From Erysipelotrichaceae bacterium (GTDB taxonomy: Bacteria; Bacillota_I; Bacilli_A; Erysipelotrichales; Erysipelotrichaceae), in contig SVBN01000024.1 of the NCBI GenBank assembly GCA_015058875.1, positions 1 through 42,767 on the forward strand: a stretch of DNA of 42,767 nucleotides. Reading direction: 5' to 3'. This document shows positions 1 to 9,733 of the stretch, in pieces (positions within the stretch are counted from its first letter, which is position 1; the number at the start of each line of letters is the position of its first letter). The translations under genes were made by a program, and so were the position numbers. The notes beneath the pieces were generated by a model. It searched no databases, was not told the DNA's origin, and saw nothing but the letters and a program-made list of their open reading frames with translations.

Positions 1-1
1 T

Positions 2-3000
2 TCCATTCGCGATGCGGGAACCGTGCGGTATATCGTTAGGGCGGAAAATCCGAACTATATTACGGCACAGGCAGAAGGTGAACTGACAGTGACGCGCAAA
101 GCCATCACTGTTCAGACGATGAATTCAGGCAAGACGTATGGTGAACCCGATCCTCAGCTGAGAGCGGCTGCGGAAGGTGTCGCGGAAGGCGACGAAATTA
201 CATACACGGTGTCCCGTGAAGCAGGAGAGGATGCCGGTACATATGCAATCTCTGCGGAAGGTGCAGCTGTTCAGGGCAGTTATGAGATTTCCTATAGCGG
301 TGCAGAGTTTACGATTGTGCCTTCCGGCGTTCTGAGCGTACATGCGGGTGATGTGACGGCAGTCTATGACGGACAGCCCCACAGCATCAGCGCTTCGGCG
401 GGCATTGCGGAAGGAACCGTCATTGAATACAGCACGGACGGTGAAACATGGGATGTGAATTCTCCTGTGCTTACCGATATCGGCGAGATGACCGTACAGA
501 TCCGTGCCGTCAACCGCAACTATGACACGGCACATACACAGGCAGTTCTGCGTGTGCTTCCGAAGAAAGCAGCCATTTCGGCAAGAAACAGCGGAAAGAC
601 ATACGGCGACGACGATCCGGCTCTTACCGCATCCGCGGACGGCGTTCTGGAAGCGGATATGGCGGGTCTGAATTATGCGGTTTCCCGTGAAGCGGGAGAA
701 ACAGCCGGAACATATAAGATCAGCGTTTCCGGTGATGCACGGCAGGGCAATTATGAGATTGAATATGTGCCCGGTGTATTTACAATCGCAAAGGCGGACG
801 GAATCGATCTGAGAGCGGAAGGGTATGACGGCGTCTATGACGGACAGAGCCATTCTGTCAGGGCAGAAGCCTCCGCGGAAGGAACGGAATTCCTTTACAG
901 CCTTGATCAGGGCGTGACATGGAGCAGTGATGTTCCGTCGATCACAGATTACGGCCGGCAGGAAGTGCTCATCAGAGCGGAAAATCCGAATTACAATACA
1001 GCTTCCGTATCGGTGATTCTGAATATTTCACGCAGAAAGGCGGAAGTAAAAGCAAGGAATGCGGAAAAGACATACGGAGCGTCTGATCCGGAACTGACGG
1101 CGGATGTATCGGGAACCGTCGGTTCAGATCGTGTTGCCTATACGCTTTCCCGGACAGCCGGGGAACATGCGGGCAGCTATACGGTTGCCGTATCTGCGGA
1201 AGCAGTGCAGGGGAACTATGAGGTTGTCACTGTACCTGCTGTATTCACAATCCGTCCGGCTGCCGGACTGACAGTCAGCGCCGAAGGATATGAAGGCGTC
1301 TATGACGGAGAATTCCATACCCTGCGTGCGGAAACCAATATTCCTGATGGGACCGTACTGACATACAGCACAGATGGCGCAGTTTACTCGTCTGTCATGC
1401 CTTCTGTCAGGAATGCCGGTGAGATGCATGTGAACGTGCGGGCGGAAAATCCGGATTACGTGACAGCACAGACCTCCGTGATTCTCAGGGTAACACCGCG
1501 CAGGGCGGTTGTGAGAGCACTGGATGCGGAAAAGGTCTATGGACAGGCAGATCTTGCATTTGAAGCAGAGGAAGAAGGCATTCTGGAGGGTGACAGAATC
1601 AGTTATGTTCTGAGCCGGAAACCGGGAGAAGATGCCGGAACCTATGCGATTGAGATTTACGGCGAACAGCTGCAGGGGAACTACGAGACGGAATTCCATA
1701 ATGGGACATTGACCGTGCTTCCTTCCGCTGCACTGACAATTACCGCAGCAGGATATGAGGGCATCTACGACGGCAATGAACATGCGGCTTCCGCATCTGC
1801 GTCCGTCAATGAGAGAACGGTGATTTCCTGGAGCACGGATGACGGAGCCACATGGAGTGAAACCGTTCCGTCGATCACGGGTGCCGGAGAACTCAATGTC
1901 TCCGTAAAGGCGGAAAATCCGAATTATGAAACAGTGACAGCGGAAACCACGCTGAAAGTAACGCCGAAGGCAGCGGTGATCACAGCCCGCAACGCTTCGA
2001 AAGTGTACGGGACGGAAGACCCGCAGCTGGAAGCGGATATCGAAGGAATTCTTGAAAAGGATTCCGGATCGGTGACATATGAAATCACAAGGGATTCCGG
2101 CGAGAATACCGGAAACTATGTGATCCGCGTCAGCGGAAATGACGGGACAGGAAATTACGCAATATCCTGTGTCCCTGCAGTCTTTACAATTACGAAGGGC
2201 AGTTTTGCGGTCTCTGCTGTTTCTGCGGAAAAGACCTATGACGGAGAACGGATCACAGGCGGCACAGCTTCGGAAATCCCGGAAGGAACAACTCTTTCCT
2301 GGAGTACGGATGAAGGAGAAACATGGAGCACTGAGATACCGTCTTTGCTTCATGCCGGATCACTGTCCTACAGTCTCAGAGCAGAAAATGATAATTACAA
2401 TATCGCATATGCTTCGGGGAGCCTGACGGTTTCACCGCGCGTGATTATACTGCGCTCGGCATCGGCACAGAAGATGTATGACGGATCGCCTCTGGTGAAC
2501 AGAAATGTCAGCACGGAAGGTGAGTTCGCGGGCGGCGAAGGCGTAACATGGACCTTCAGCGGCACAAGAACCGCTCCGGGTACTTCGCAGAATGTCTTTA
2601 CCTATGCGTTCAACGAAGGAACGGATCCCGCGGACTACAGCATTTCCGTATCCTACGGAAGCCTGACGGTCACAAACCGCGATGCAAAATACGGCATTAC
2701 GGTCCGCGGAGCGGATGCGTCAGTCCTGTACGACGGTACGGAACAGAAGGCGGAAGGCCTGGCAGCGTCAGTATTTGAGATTGAAGGCCACCGGTACACA
2801 CTCAGCGGCATGAAAGCCGAAGCTTCGGCAGTCAATGCCGGTACTTATCCGGTTGTCGTCAGCGGTACGCCGGTGATCAGAGATGAAGAAGGCAATGATG
2901 TCACGGAACAGTTCGCAATCAGTACGGAGCCGGGAAGCTTTGTGATCCGGAAGCGTCAGGTAGTGCTGACCTCCGAATCTGCAGGCAGAACATATGACGG

Positions 3001-6000
3001 CAATCCGCTTACCACGGCGGCGCACAGAAACCAGGGCATCCTGATCGGAGGCGACGGGTTCGCGGACGGTGAAGGAGTCAATATTACCCTGAGCGGAAGC
3101 CGGATTATCCCGGGAACTTCAAAGAATACATTCGAATGGACGATGGCTGAAGGAACACTGGCGTCCAACTATGAAATCACGGCAGTGTATGGCGACCTGA
3201 GCGTACTGAGCAGGAATGCGGAGGACCGCTATCTGGCTGTGATTGAAGCCTCCGGCGGGGAAGCGGTTTACGATGGCGAAGAACATACGGTACAGGGTCT
3301 GGTCAGCGATTCGTTTGTGCTGAACGGACGGACCTATACCATCTCGGGCATCAGTGCTTCCGCATCCGGAACACATGCCGGAACATATGTCTCCGTACCG
3401 CAGGGAACCGCAGTGATTACGGATGAAGACGGAGAGGATGTCACCTCTGAATTCAACGTCGTGATAAAAGAAGGCACGCTGAATATTGCACCGAGAAACG
3501 TCACATTCACTTCCGCGTCACTGGAGAAGGAATATGACGGCATGCCGCTGCAGAGCGGAAATGTCGTGATTTCCGGAATGGGACTGGCAGGAAACGACGA
3601 TGTGATGTTTGAGGTCACCGGAAGCCAGACACTCGCGGGCTCTTCGGCGAATGCATTCACATGGATTGCCGGAGAGGGTACGGATCTTGCCGATTATGTC
3701 ATCACGCCGGTATACGGACGTCTGACTGTGACGGACAGGGAAAAACAGTTCGAAACCACGGTAAAAGCCACCGGCGGGACAGTCCTGTACGACGGCAGGC
3801 AGCACAGTGCCGGCGGTCTTGAAGGTCTGAAGTTCAGCCAGAACGGAATCTCCTACACGATTACCGGACTGAGCGCATCGGCTTCGGGTATGGATGCCGG
3901 AACCTATCCGGTGATCGTCAGCGGAACGCCTGTGATCCGGGATTCTGCCGGAAATGATGTCACGAAGCAGTTCGCGGTGCATTTCGAAAACAGCGAGCTG
4001 GTGATCCGTCCGAGAGCGGTCGTCATGACATCCGCATCCGCATCGGCGGAATACAACGGAAATCTGCTGAGAAAAGATCAGGTATCCATCAGCGGCGACG
4101 GCTTCGCAGGCGGTGAAGGCGCATCCTATGTATTCACCGGCGGACAGAGAACGGTCGGCGTATCGGAGAATACATTCGGATATGTGCTGAAAGACGGTAC
4201 ATCAGCTTCCAACTACAGCATCACGGTGCAGAACGGTACGCTTTCCGTTGTCAGCCGTGACACGAAATATACGGTTACCGTGACCGCAAACAGCGGAAGC
4301 GGCAAATACAACGGCATGTCGCAGACAGTCAGCGGCCTGCGTGAACAGTCATTCGTGATCGATGGAAACAGGTATTATCTGAGCGGAATGAGTGCGGAAG
4401 TTTCCGCGGTTCATGCCGGCAGATACACCGTGCCTGTCACAGGAACGGCAATGATCACCGATGAACAGGGCAATAATGTGACGGAACAGTTCGCGGTTCT
4501 GACCGAGAGCGGCACGCTGGAAATCACGAAGCGCAGCCTGGTGCTGACATCCATGAATGCCGCAAAGATGTATGACGGCAGACCGCTGCATACGAAGAAT
4601 GAACCGGATCAGGGTGTCCGGATCTCCGGCGACGGACTTGCGGGAAGCGATACGATTGTCTTTGAAGCAACCGGATCCAGAACCGTAACCGGTGCTTCGG
4701 AGAATACATTCACTTACCGTCTGAACGGTACGCCGGGCGATTATACGGTTACCGAGGTATACGGGCAGCTGGAGGTCACCGACCGTCAGACGCTGTATGA
4801 AATCGATGCCAGAGCCCGCAGCGATGCATTCGCCTATGACGGAAAGGCCCATACGCTCGGCGGATTTGAAACACTGAAGTTTGAGGTGGACGGCTCTTCC
4901 TATACGCTCAGCGGAATTACCGCATCTGCCCGCGGGCAGGATGCCGGAACATATCCGGTCAGAATCAGCGGAACACCGGCTGTACTGGACGCGGAAGGAA
5001 ATGACGTCAGCGGACAGTTCCATGTCAACCTGATTGACGGTGAGATGAAGATCACACCGAGAACGGTTGTCCTGACATCTGCGGACGGCGAAAAGGAATA
5101 TGACGGAAGCGCGCTGCAGAACAGTGAAGTTGCTGTTTCCGGCGAAGGCTTCGCGGAAGGCGAAGGCGCATCCTTCCATGTCACCGGTTCGCAGACCGTT
5201 GCCGGCAGCTCTGAGAATACATTTACGTATACGCTGAATGACAATACAAAGGCGGATAACTACCGGATTGAAATGCATTACGGAACACTGAATGTGCTGA
5301 ACCGGGCTGCGCAGTATCAGCTGACGGTCATGGCAAACAGTGCCAGAGTACGTTATGACGGCACGGAGCATACCGCCGGCGGACTGTTTGAAGATACATA
5401 TATTGTGGAAGATCACAGCTATACAGTTTCCGGTCTGGAAGCGGAAGTGAAGGCAGTGCATGCCGGAACCTGCAGCATTCCGGTGACCGGTACGGCTAAA
5501 GTGACCGATGAAGAAGGCAATGATGTCACGGAGCAGTTTGCGGTAAGAACAGTTCCGGGAACACTCGTGATCGAGCCGAGATATGTCACGCTGCGGTCGG
5601 TATCGCTGGAAAAGACCTATGACGGCGATGCGCTGACGGCAGCGGACGAAGAGAATCAGGGTATCGTGATTGAAGGCGACGGATTTGCCGGAAATGACGG
5701 TGTGACAATCACCCTGAGCGGAACCAGAACGCTGACCGGCGAATCGGACAATACCTTCACGTATGCATTCAATGAAGGAACGCTGGAAAGCGACTATGTC
5801 ATTGCGGCCCGGTACGGCAAACTGAAGATCACCGGAAGACCGGCAGAACAGCTGTACCAGGTTCATATCACGGCACAGAGCGGAGATGCGGTCTATGACG
5901 GCAGCGAACACAGAGTCTCCGGTCTGAACGGGACGGAAGTGCTGTTCAACGGCCACAGATATACCGTGACCGGACTGAGCGCCCAGGCTTCGGGTACCCA

Positions 6001-9000
6001 TGCCGGAACATATGCTTCGGAAATCACCGGTGAAGCGCATGTGCTGAACGGTGCCGGAGAAGATGTGACGGATCAGTTCCTGATTACCGGTGAAGGCGGA
6101 ACCCTGACCATTCATCCGAGGGATGTCATCCTGACATCGTCATCCGTATCGAAGGAATATGACGGCGAACCGCTGAGAAGTCCGGATGTATCTGTTTCCG
6201 GAAGCGGATTTGTGAATGGGGAAGGCGCTTCATTTGAAGTGACCGGCAGCCAGACGGTTGTCGGCAGCTCGCCGAATACATTTACATATACGCTGAATGA
6301 AGGCACGGATCCGGATGATTACCACATCATTACGGATACCGGAACGCTGCATGTCAGAAGCCGCGATACGAAATATGAAGTGGTCCTGACAGCCGGAAGC
6401 CTGAAGGCAAAGTACGACGGCAGTGAAAAGACCGTCGATACCGTGCAGGACAGCTTCCGGATCGGAAACAATGAATACCATGTCGAGGGCATTGAGGCGC
6501 ATGCGTCCGCTGTTCATGCCGGGATCTATCCGGTCACGATCAGCGGAACGCCGAAGGTGACCGACAGTGAAGGCAACGACGTAACATCCCAGTTCATGCT
6601 GGTGATGCAGAACGGCACACTGGAAATTGAGAAGAGAAATCTGATCTTTGTGTCCGCGGATGCCGAGGCGCAGTACAGCGGTGATGAACTGAAGGCAGAC
6701 CGTGTCACAGTCGGCGGAGAGGGCTTTGCGGAAGGCGAAGGCGCATCCTTCACGGTGACCGGCAGCCGGAGCCTCCCCGGTTTCAGCAGCAATACCTTCA
6801 CCTATGAACTCAATGAAGGAACACGCGCATCCGATTACAATATCACCCTCAGAGAGGGAAGGCTGAGCATTACCAACCGTCAGGCACGCTACGCGATTGA
6901 AGTGCAGGCAAAGTCTGACAGCGTGCTCTATGACGGACAGATTCATACGCTCAGCGGTCTGGAGACGACCAGATTCGGCATCGGCAGTCAGGTTTACACC
7001 GTGACCGGACTTGAGGCACATGCATCGGCTCAGCATGCCGGTACATATGCCGTACAGGTGACCGGTACGCCGAAGGTACTGGACCGTCAGGGCAATGATG
7101 TGACGGATCAGTTCCGTGTCACATCCGCCGACGGACAGCTGACAATCCGTCAGAGAGCTCTGACGCTGCGCTCGGCGGATGATGAGGCGGTCTACACCGG
7201 CCGGCCGCTGAGAAATACAAATGTAACTGTCGGCGGCGACGGATTCGCAGGCGGAGAAGGAGCTTCCTTCCGCTTCACGGGTTCCCGCACGATCGTCGGC
7301 TCTTCGCAGAATACATTCACTTATGAACTCAACGGAAATACCAGAGCATCCGATTACAGCATCGTGACCGGATTCGGAACCCTGACTGTGACCGGCAGGC
7401 CTGAGGACGCATTGTATGAAGTGACCGTCCGCGGCGCATCCGGAAGTGCAATGTATGACGGAGGCACCCATTCCGCATACGGTATCCTGGTGAACGGAAC
7501 GGCAGCGGAAAACGGCAGTGCGGCAGCGTTTACGGCGGGTGGAAACAGCTACACGCTGGAAGGCCTCAGCGCTTCCGCGGAAGCGGTCAATGCCGGAACC
7601 GTACCGGTACCGGTATACGGAAATCCTGCGGTTTATGACAGCGAAGGCAATGATGTGACTTCGCAGTTCCTGATCCGTACGGAAAGCGGAACGCTCACGA
7701 TCTCAAAGCGTACAGTTATACTGACCTCCGGTTCCGCAAGCCATACCTATACCGGACAGCCGCTGAAGAATGAAACAATGAGCTTCGGCGGAGACGGATT
7801 TGCGTCCGGCGAAGGTGCACAGTATGTATTCCGTGCATCGAGAACCATTCCGGGCGAAACACTGAATGTATTCGATTACAAACTGAATGAGAATACTTCG
7901 GAAGGAAACTACATTATCACAAAAGAGTACGGAAAATTGACGGTTCTGAACCGTGACGCGAAGTATCTGGTAACCGTTACGGCAAAGAGCGGAGAGTATC
8001 TGTACGACGGACATGAAAAGACCGTAACCGGTCTGCTCAGCAGCGTCTTCGAGGTTGACGGCGCATATTACCGGATCTCCGGACTGAGCGCATCCGGTGA
8101 AGGAACCGGTGCCGGAGTATATCCGGTTACCGTAAGCGGAGCCGCGGTGATCACCGACAGCGAAGGCAATGACGTGACGGATCAGTTTGCCGTACAGAGC
8201 AATAACGGTACACTGACGATCCGGAAGCGCAGTCTGGTATTCACCTCCGCCAGCATCAGCGTGCCGTATGACGGCAATCCGGCAGAAGCACCGGAAGTTG
8301 AGGTGACAGGCGACGGATTCGCGGACGGCGAAGGTGCCGTATTCCATGTGAGCGGCCGCCGCACACTGCCCGGCTCGTCAGACAACACATTCACATATAC
8401 CCTGACGGAAGGGACCGATCCCGACAACTATGAGATTGAAACCGTCTTCGGAAGGATCAGTGTTACGAACCGTGAGGCACTTTACGAAATTACCCTGACG
8501 GCAAACAGCGATACCGTGCTGTATGACGGACAGGTACATGAAGTCAGCGGATTCGAAACAACGGAATTCGAAATTGACGGACATACCTATACCGTGGAAG
8601 GCATTGAGGCAGGTGTTCAGGCATCTGCGGTAGGCATTCACAATACGGAAATTACCGGTACGCCGGTTGTCCGGGACAGCGAAGGCAATGACGTGACGGA
8701 ACAGTTTGCTGTGACAGTTGAAAACGGAACACTGAACATTATCAATACCTACCTGCTCACCATCCGCTATGTGGATGAAGACGGTAATGACCTTGCCCGC
8801 CCGTATACCGGAAGGTATCAGGCAGGTGAGTCGTTCGGTCCGATCCGCTCACCGATGATTGCAGGCATGACGCCGTCGTATGAAGCGGTGGTCTCCGCCC
8901 GGACAGGCATGCCGGCAAGGGATACCGTCGTGGAAGTCATCTACACGGCCGAAACGGTTCCCGCACCGGAGATTCCGGAACCGGGACCGGAAGAGCCGGC

Positions 9001-9574
9001 ACCCGGACCTCAGGTAACACCGCCTCAGACACAGCCGTCTCCATCCCCGTCTCCTGTACCGCAGCGTATCGAAGATCCGGAATATGAACGTACCGCTGTA
9101 GTTGCGGAAGACGACAGCGGCGGCGTAGTACTGATGGATATTGCCGAGGATGCAATACCTCTGGCGCCCGCACCGGCGGGGTACTGGGGACTGATCAACC
9201 TGATCAGTGCAATCGCAACGGTGATCCTCGGACTCGGCATGATCATCATGAACTTCTTCCGCAGAAAAGAAGATGAGGAAGAAGAGGACGAGGAAGCCGT
9301 GACGGAAGAGGAACGTGAAATCGAGGAAGAGCAGGAGAAAGAAGACAGACACAACTCACGCAGTGCGAAACTGCTGAGCATTCTTGCGACAATCATTTCA
9401 CCGGTCATCTTCTTCCTGACCGAAGACATGACAAAGACCATGCGTCTGACGGACCGCTGGACATTCATCATGCTGGTGGTGCTTGTCATTCAGATTATCC
9501 TGGTCATCTGGATCTTCCGGATTCAGGGAGATGATGAGGAGGAAGAGGAAGAAGATCAGCTTCAGAATGCCTGA
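2..9574 (+). CDS. Giant repetitive surface protein, 3' part (5' end outside window)
   Basis: The reading frame is already open at base 2 and in register with the repeat pattern, so the gene starts upstream; at least 3,190 residues are visible. The ectodomain is built from Ig-like MBG/YDG-type repeats recognisable by recurring YDG, YG..DP, AGTY and EGNDVT..F motifs. A MucBP-like domain follows at about residues 2910-2977 (counted from base 23; it begins YLLTIRYVDEDGN). Then come a Pro/Glu-rich stretch (about 2980-3010) and three hydrophobic helices (about 3054-3076, 3116-3135, 3146-3165) separated by very acidic charged loops. There is no LPXTG motif, so anchoring is probably by the C-terminal membrane helices. 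A likely role is adhesion or a long stalk; this is inferred from the repeat families, and the N-terminal binding head is not in view. A hairpin terminator follows the stop codon. Confidence 0.9.
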   Translation, partial: SIRDAGTVRYIVRAENPNYITAQAEGELTVTRKAITVQTMNSGKTYGEPDPQLRAAAEGVAEGDEITYTVSREAGEDAGTYAISAEGAAVQGSYEISYSGAEFTIVPSGVLSVHAGDVTAVYDGQPHSISASAGIAEGTVIEYSTDGETWDVNSPVLTDIGEMTVQIRAVNRNYDTAHTQAVLRVLPKKAAISARNSGKTYGDDDPALTASADGVLEADMAGLNYAVSREAGETAGTYKISVSGDARQGNYEIEYVPGVFTIAKADGIDLRAEGYDGVYDGQSHSVRAEASAEGTEFLYSLDQGVTWSSDVPSITDYGRQEVLIRAENPNYNTASVSVILNISRRKAEVKARNAEKTYGASDPELTADVSGTVGSDRVAYTLSRTAGEHAGSYTVAVSAEAVQGNYEVVTVPAVFTIRPAAGLTVSAEGYEGVYDGEFHTLRAETNIPDGTVLTYSTDGAVYSSVMPSVRNAGEMHVNVRAENPDYVTAQTSVILRVTPRRAVVRALDAEKVYGQADLAFEAEEEGILEGDRISYVLSRKPGEDAGTYAIEIYGEQLQGNYETEFHNGTLTVLPSAALTITAAGYEGIYDGNEHAASASASVNERTVISWSTDDGATWSETVPSITGAGELNVSVKAENPNYETVTAETTLKVTPKAAVITARNASKVYGTEDPQLEADIEGILEKDSGSVTYEITRDSGENTGNYVIRVSGNDGTGNYAISCVPAVFTITKGSFAVSAVSAEKTYDGERITGGTASEIPEGTTLSWSTDEGETWSTEIPSLLHAGSLSYSLRAENDNYNIAYASGSLTVSPRVIILRSASAQKMYDGSPLVNRNVSTEGEFAGGEGVTWTFSGTRTAPGTSQNVFTYAFNEGTDPADYSISVSYGSLTVTNRDAKYGITVRGADASVLYDGTEQKAEGLAASVFEIEGHRYTLSGMKAEASAVNAGTYPVVVSGTPVIRDEEGNDVTEQFAISTEPGSFVIRKRQVVLTSESAGRTYDGNPLTTAAHRNQGILIGGDGFADGEGVNITLSGSRIIPGTSKNTFEWTMAEGTLASNYEITAVYGDLSVLSRNAEDRYLAVIEASGGEAVYDGEEHTVQGLVSDSFVLNGRTYTISGISASASGTHAGTYVSVPQGTAVITDEDGEDVTSEFNVVIKEGTLNIAPRNVTFTSASLEKEYDGMPLQSGNVVISGMGLAGNDDVMFEVTGSQTLAGSSANAFTWIAGEGTDLADYVITPVYGRLTVTDREKQFETTVKATGGTVLYDGRQHSAGGLEGLKFSQNGISYTITGLSASASGMDAGTYPVIVSGTPVIRDSAGNDVTKQFAVHFENSELVIRPRAVVMTSASASAEYNGNLLRKDQVSISGDGFAGGEGASYVFTGGQRTVGVSENTFGYVLKDGTSASNYSITVQNGTLSVVSRDTKYTVTVTANSGSGKYNGMSQTVSGLREQSFVIDGNRYYLSGMSAEVSAVHAGRYTVPVTGTAMITDEQGNNVTEQFAVLTESGTLEITKRSLVLTSMNAAKMYDGRPLHTKNEPDQGVRISGDGLAGSDTIVFEATGSRTVTGASENTFTYRLNGTPGDYTVTEVYGQLEVTDRQTLYEIDARARSDAFAYDGKAHTLGGFETLKFEVDGSSYTLSGITASARGQDAGTYPVRISGTPAVLDAEGNDVSGQFHVNLIDGEMKITPRTVVLTSADGEKEYDGSALQNSEVAVSGEGFAEGEGASFHVTGSQTVAGSSENTFTYTLNDNTKADNYRIEMHYGTLNVLNRAAQYQLTVMANSARVRYDGTEHTAGGLFEDTYIVEDHSYTVSGLEAEVKAVHAGTCSIPVTGTAKVTDEEGNDVTEQFAVRTVPGTLVIEPRYVTLRSVSLEKTYDGDALTAADEENQGIVIEGDGFAGNDGVTITLSGTRTLTGESDNTFTYAFNEGTLESDYVIAARYGKLKITGRPAEQLYQVHITAQSGDAVYDGSEHRVSGLNGTEVLFNGHRYTVTGLSAQASGTHAGTYASEITGEAHVLNGAGEDVTDQFLITGEGGTLTIHPRDVILTSSSVSKEYDGEPLRSPDVSVSGSGFVNGEGASFEVTGSQTVVGSSPNTFTYTLNEGTDPDDYHIITDTGTLHVRSRDTKYEVVLTAGSLKAKYDGSEKTVDTVQDSFRIGNNEYHVEGIEAHASAVHAGIYPVTISGTPKVTDSEGNDVTSQFMLVMQNGTLEIEKRNLIFVSADAEAQYSGDELKADRVTVGGEGFAEGEGASFTVTGSRSLPGFSSNTFTYELNEGTRASDYNITLREGRLSITNRQARYAIEVQAKSDSVLYDGQIHTLSGLETTRFGIGSQVYTVTGLEAHASAQHAGTYAVQVTGTPKVLDRQGNDVTDQFRVTSADGQLTIRQRALTLRSADDEAVYTGRPLRNTNVTVGGDGFAGGEGASFRFTGSRTIVGSSQNTFTYELNGNTRASDYSIVTGFGTLTVTGRPEDALYEVTVRGASGSAMYDGGTHSAYGILVNGTAAENGSAAAFTAGGNSYTLEGLSASAEAVNAGTVPVPVYGNPAVYDSEGNDVTSQFLIRTESGTLTISKRTVILTSGSASHTYTGQPLKNETMSFGGDGFASGEGAQYVFRASRTIPGETLNVFDYKLNENTSEGNYIITKEYGKLTVLNRDAKYLVTVTAKSGEYLYDGHEKTVTGLLSSVFEVDGAYYRISGLSASGEGTGAGVYPVTVSGAAVITDSEGNDVTDQFAVQSNNGTLTIRKRSLVFTSASISVPYDGNPAEAPEVEVTGDGFADGEGAVFHVSGRRTLPGSSDNTFTYTLTEGTDPDNYEIETVFGRISVTNREALYEITLTANSDTVLYDGQVHEVSGFETTEFEIDGHTYTVEGIEAGVQASAVGIHNTEITGTPVVRDSEGNDVTEQFAVTVENGTLNIINTYLLTIRYVDEDGNDLARPYTGRYQAGESFGPIRSPMIAGMTPSYEAVVSARTGMPARDTVVEVIYTAETVPAPEIPEPGPEEPAPGPQVTPPQTQPSPSPSPVPQRIEDPEYERTAVVAEDDSGGVVLMDIAEDAIPLAPAPAGYWGLINLISAIATVILGLGMIIMNFFRRKEDEEEEDEEAVTEEEREIEEEQEKEDRHNSRSAKLLSILATIISPVIFFLTEDMTKTMRLTDRWTFIMLVVLVIQIILVIWIFRIQGDDEEEEEEDQLQNA
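98..2440 (+). repeat. Five tandem class A repeats (MBG plus YDG pair) in the surface protein
   Basis: Units start at about 98, 566, 1037, 1502 and 1967, a period of 465-474 bp (about 156 residues). Each unit pairs a half with the core K.YG..DP...A and a half with the core YDG..H followed by STD...W and RAENPNY. A further partial half lies at the window edge, so the array continues upstream. Units share spacing and key residues but are clearly diverged at the nucleotide level, which points to old duplication without recent homogenisation. Confidence 0.85.
2441..8746 (+). repeat. Twelve tandem class B repeats in the surface protein
   Basis: Units start at 2441, 2957, 3497, 4016, 4535, 5063, 5582, 6122, 6638, 7157, 7712 and 8231; most are 516-540 bp (about 173 residues). 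Each has a first half with the core YDG.PL, GDGFA.GEGA, TGS.T..GSS.NTFTY, and a second half with YDG..H..SGL, AGTYPV.VSGTP and EGNDVT.QF. Unit 10 (7157-7711, 555 bp) is longer because of an Ala/Gly-rich insertion near 7490-7540. Class B is a different design from the class A array that precedes it. Confidence 0.85.
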
Positions 9575-9614
9575 GACATCCTCTGAAATCCTCCGGCAGT
9601 AAATCATACAGAAG

Positions 9615-9646
9615 ATACCCGCAGATCTGCGGGTATCTTTGCTTTC
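9615..9646 (+). terminator. Terminator after the surface protein gene
   Basis: A perfect 10-bp stem, GATACCCGCA / TGCGGGTATC, closes over a GATC loop (9615-9638) and is followed by TTTGCTTTC. It lies 40 bp after the stop codon. Confidence 0.85.
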
Positions 9647-9733
9647 TGTCAGAAAATGCGTCAGTCTCCTGCCCAAAAAGATGGGGAAAGAAGAGCAGTA
9701 CTCTGTGTAGTATTTGAATGTGGAGGCATGCAT

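Noticed and set aside
4349-6115. Long minus-strand frames across the surface protein gene
   Set aside because: They mirror the repeat periodicity of the sense gene and have no recognisable protein features.
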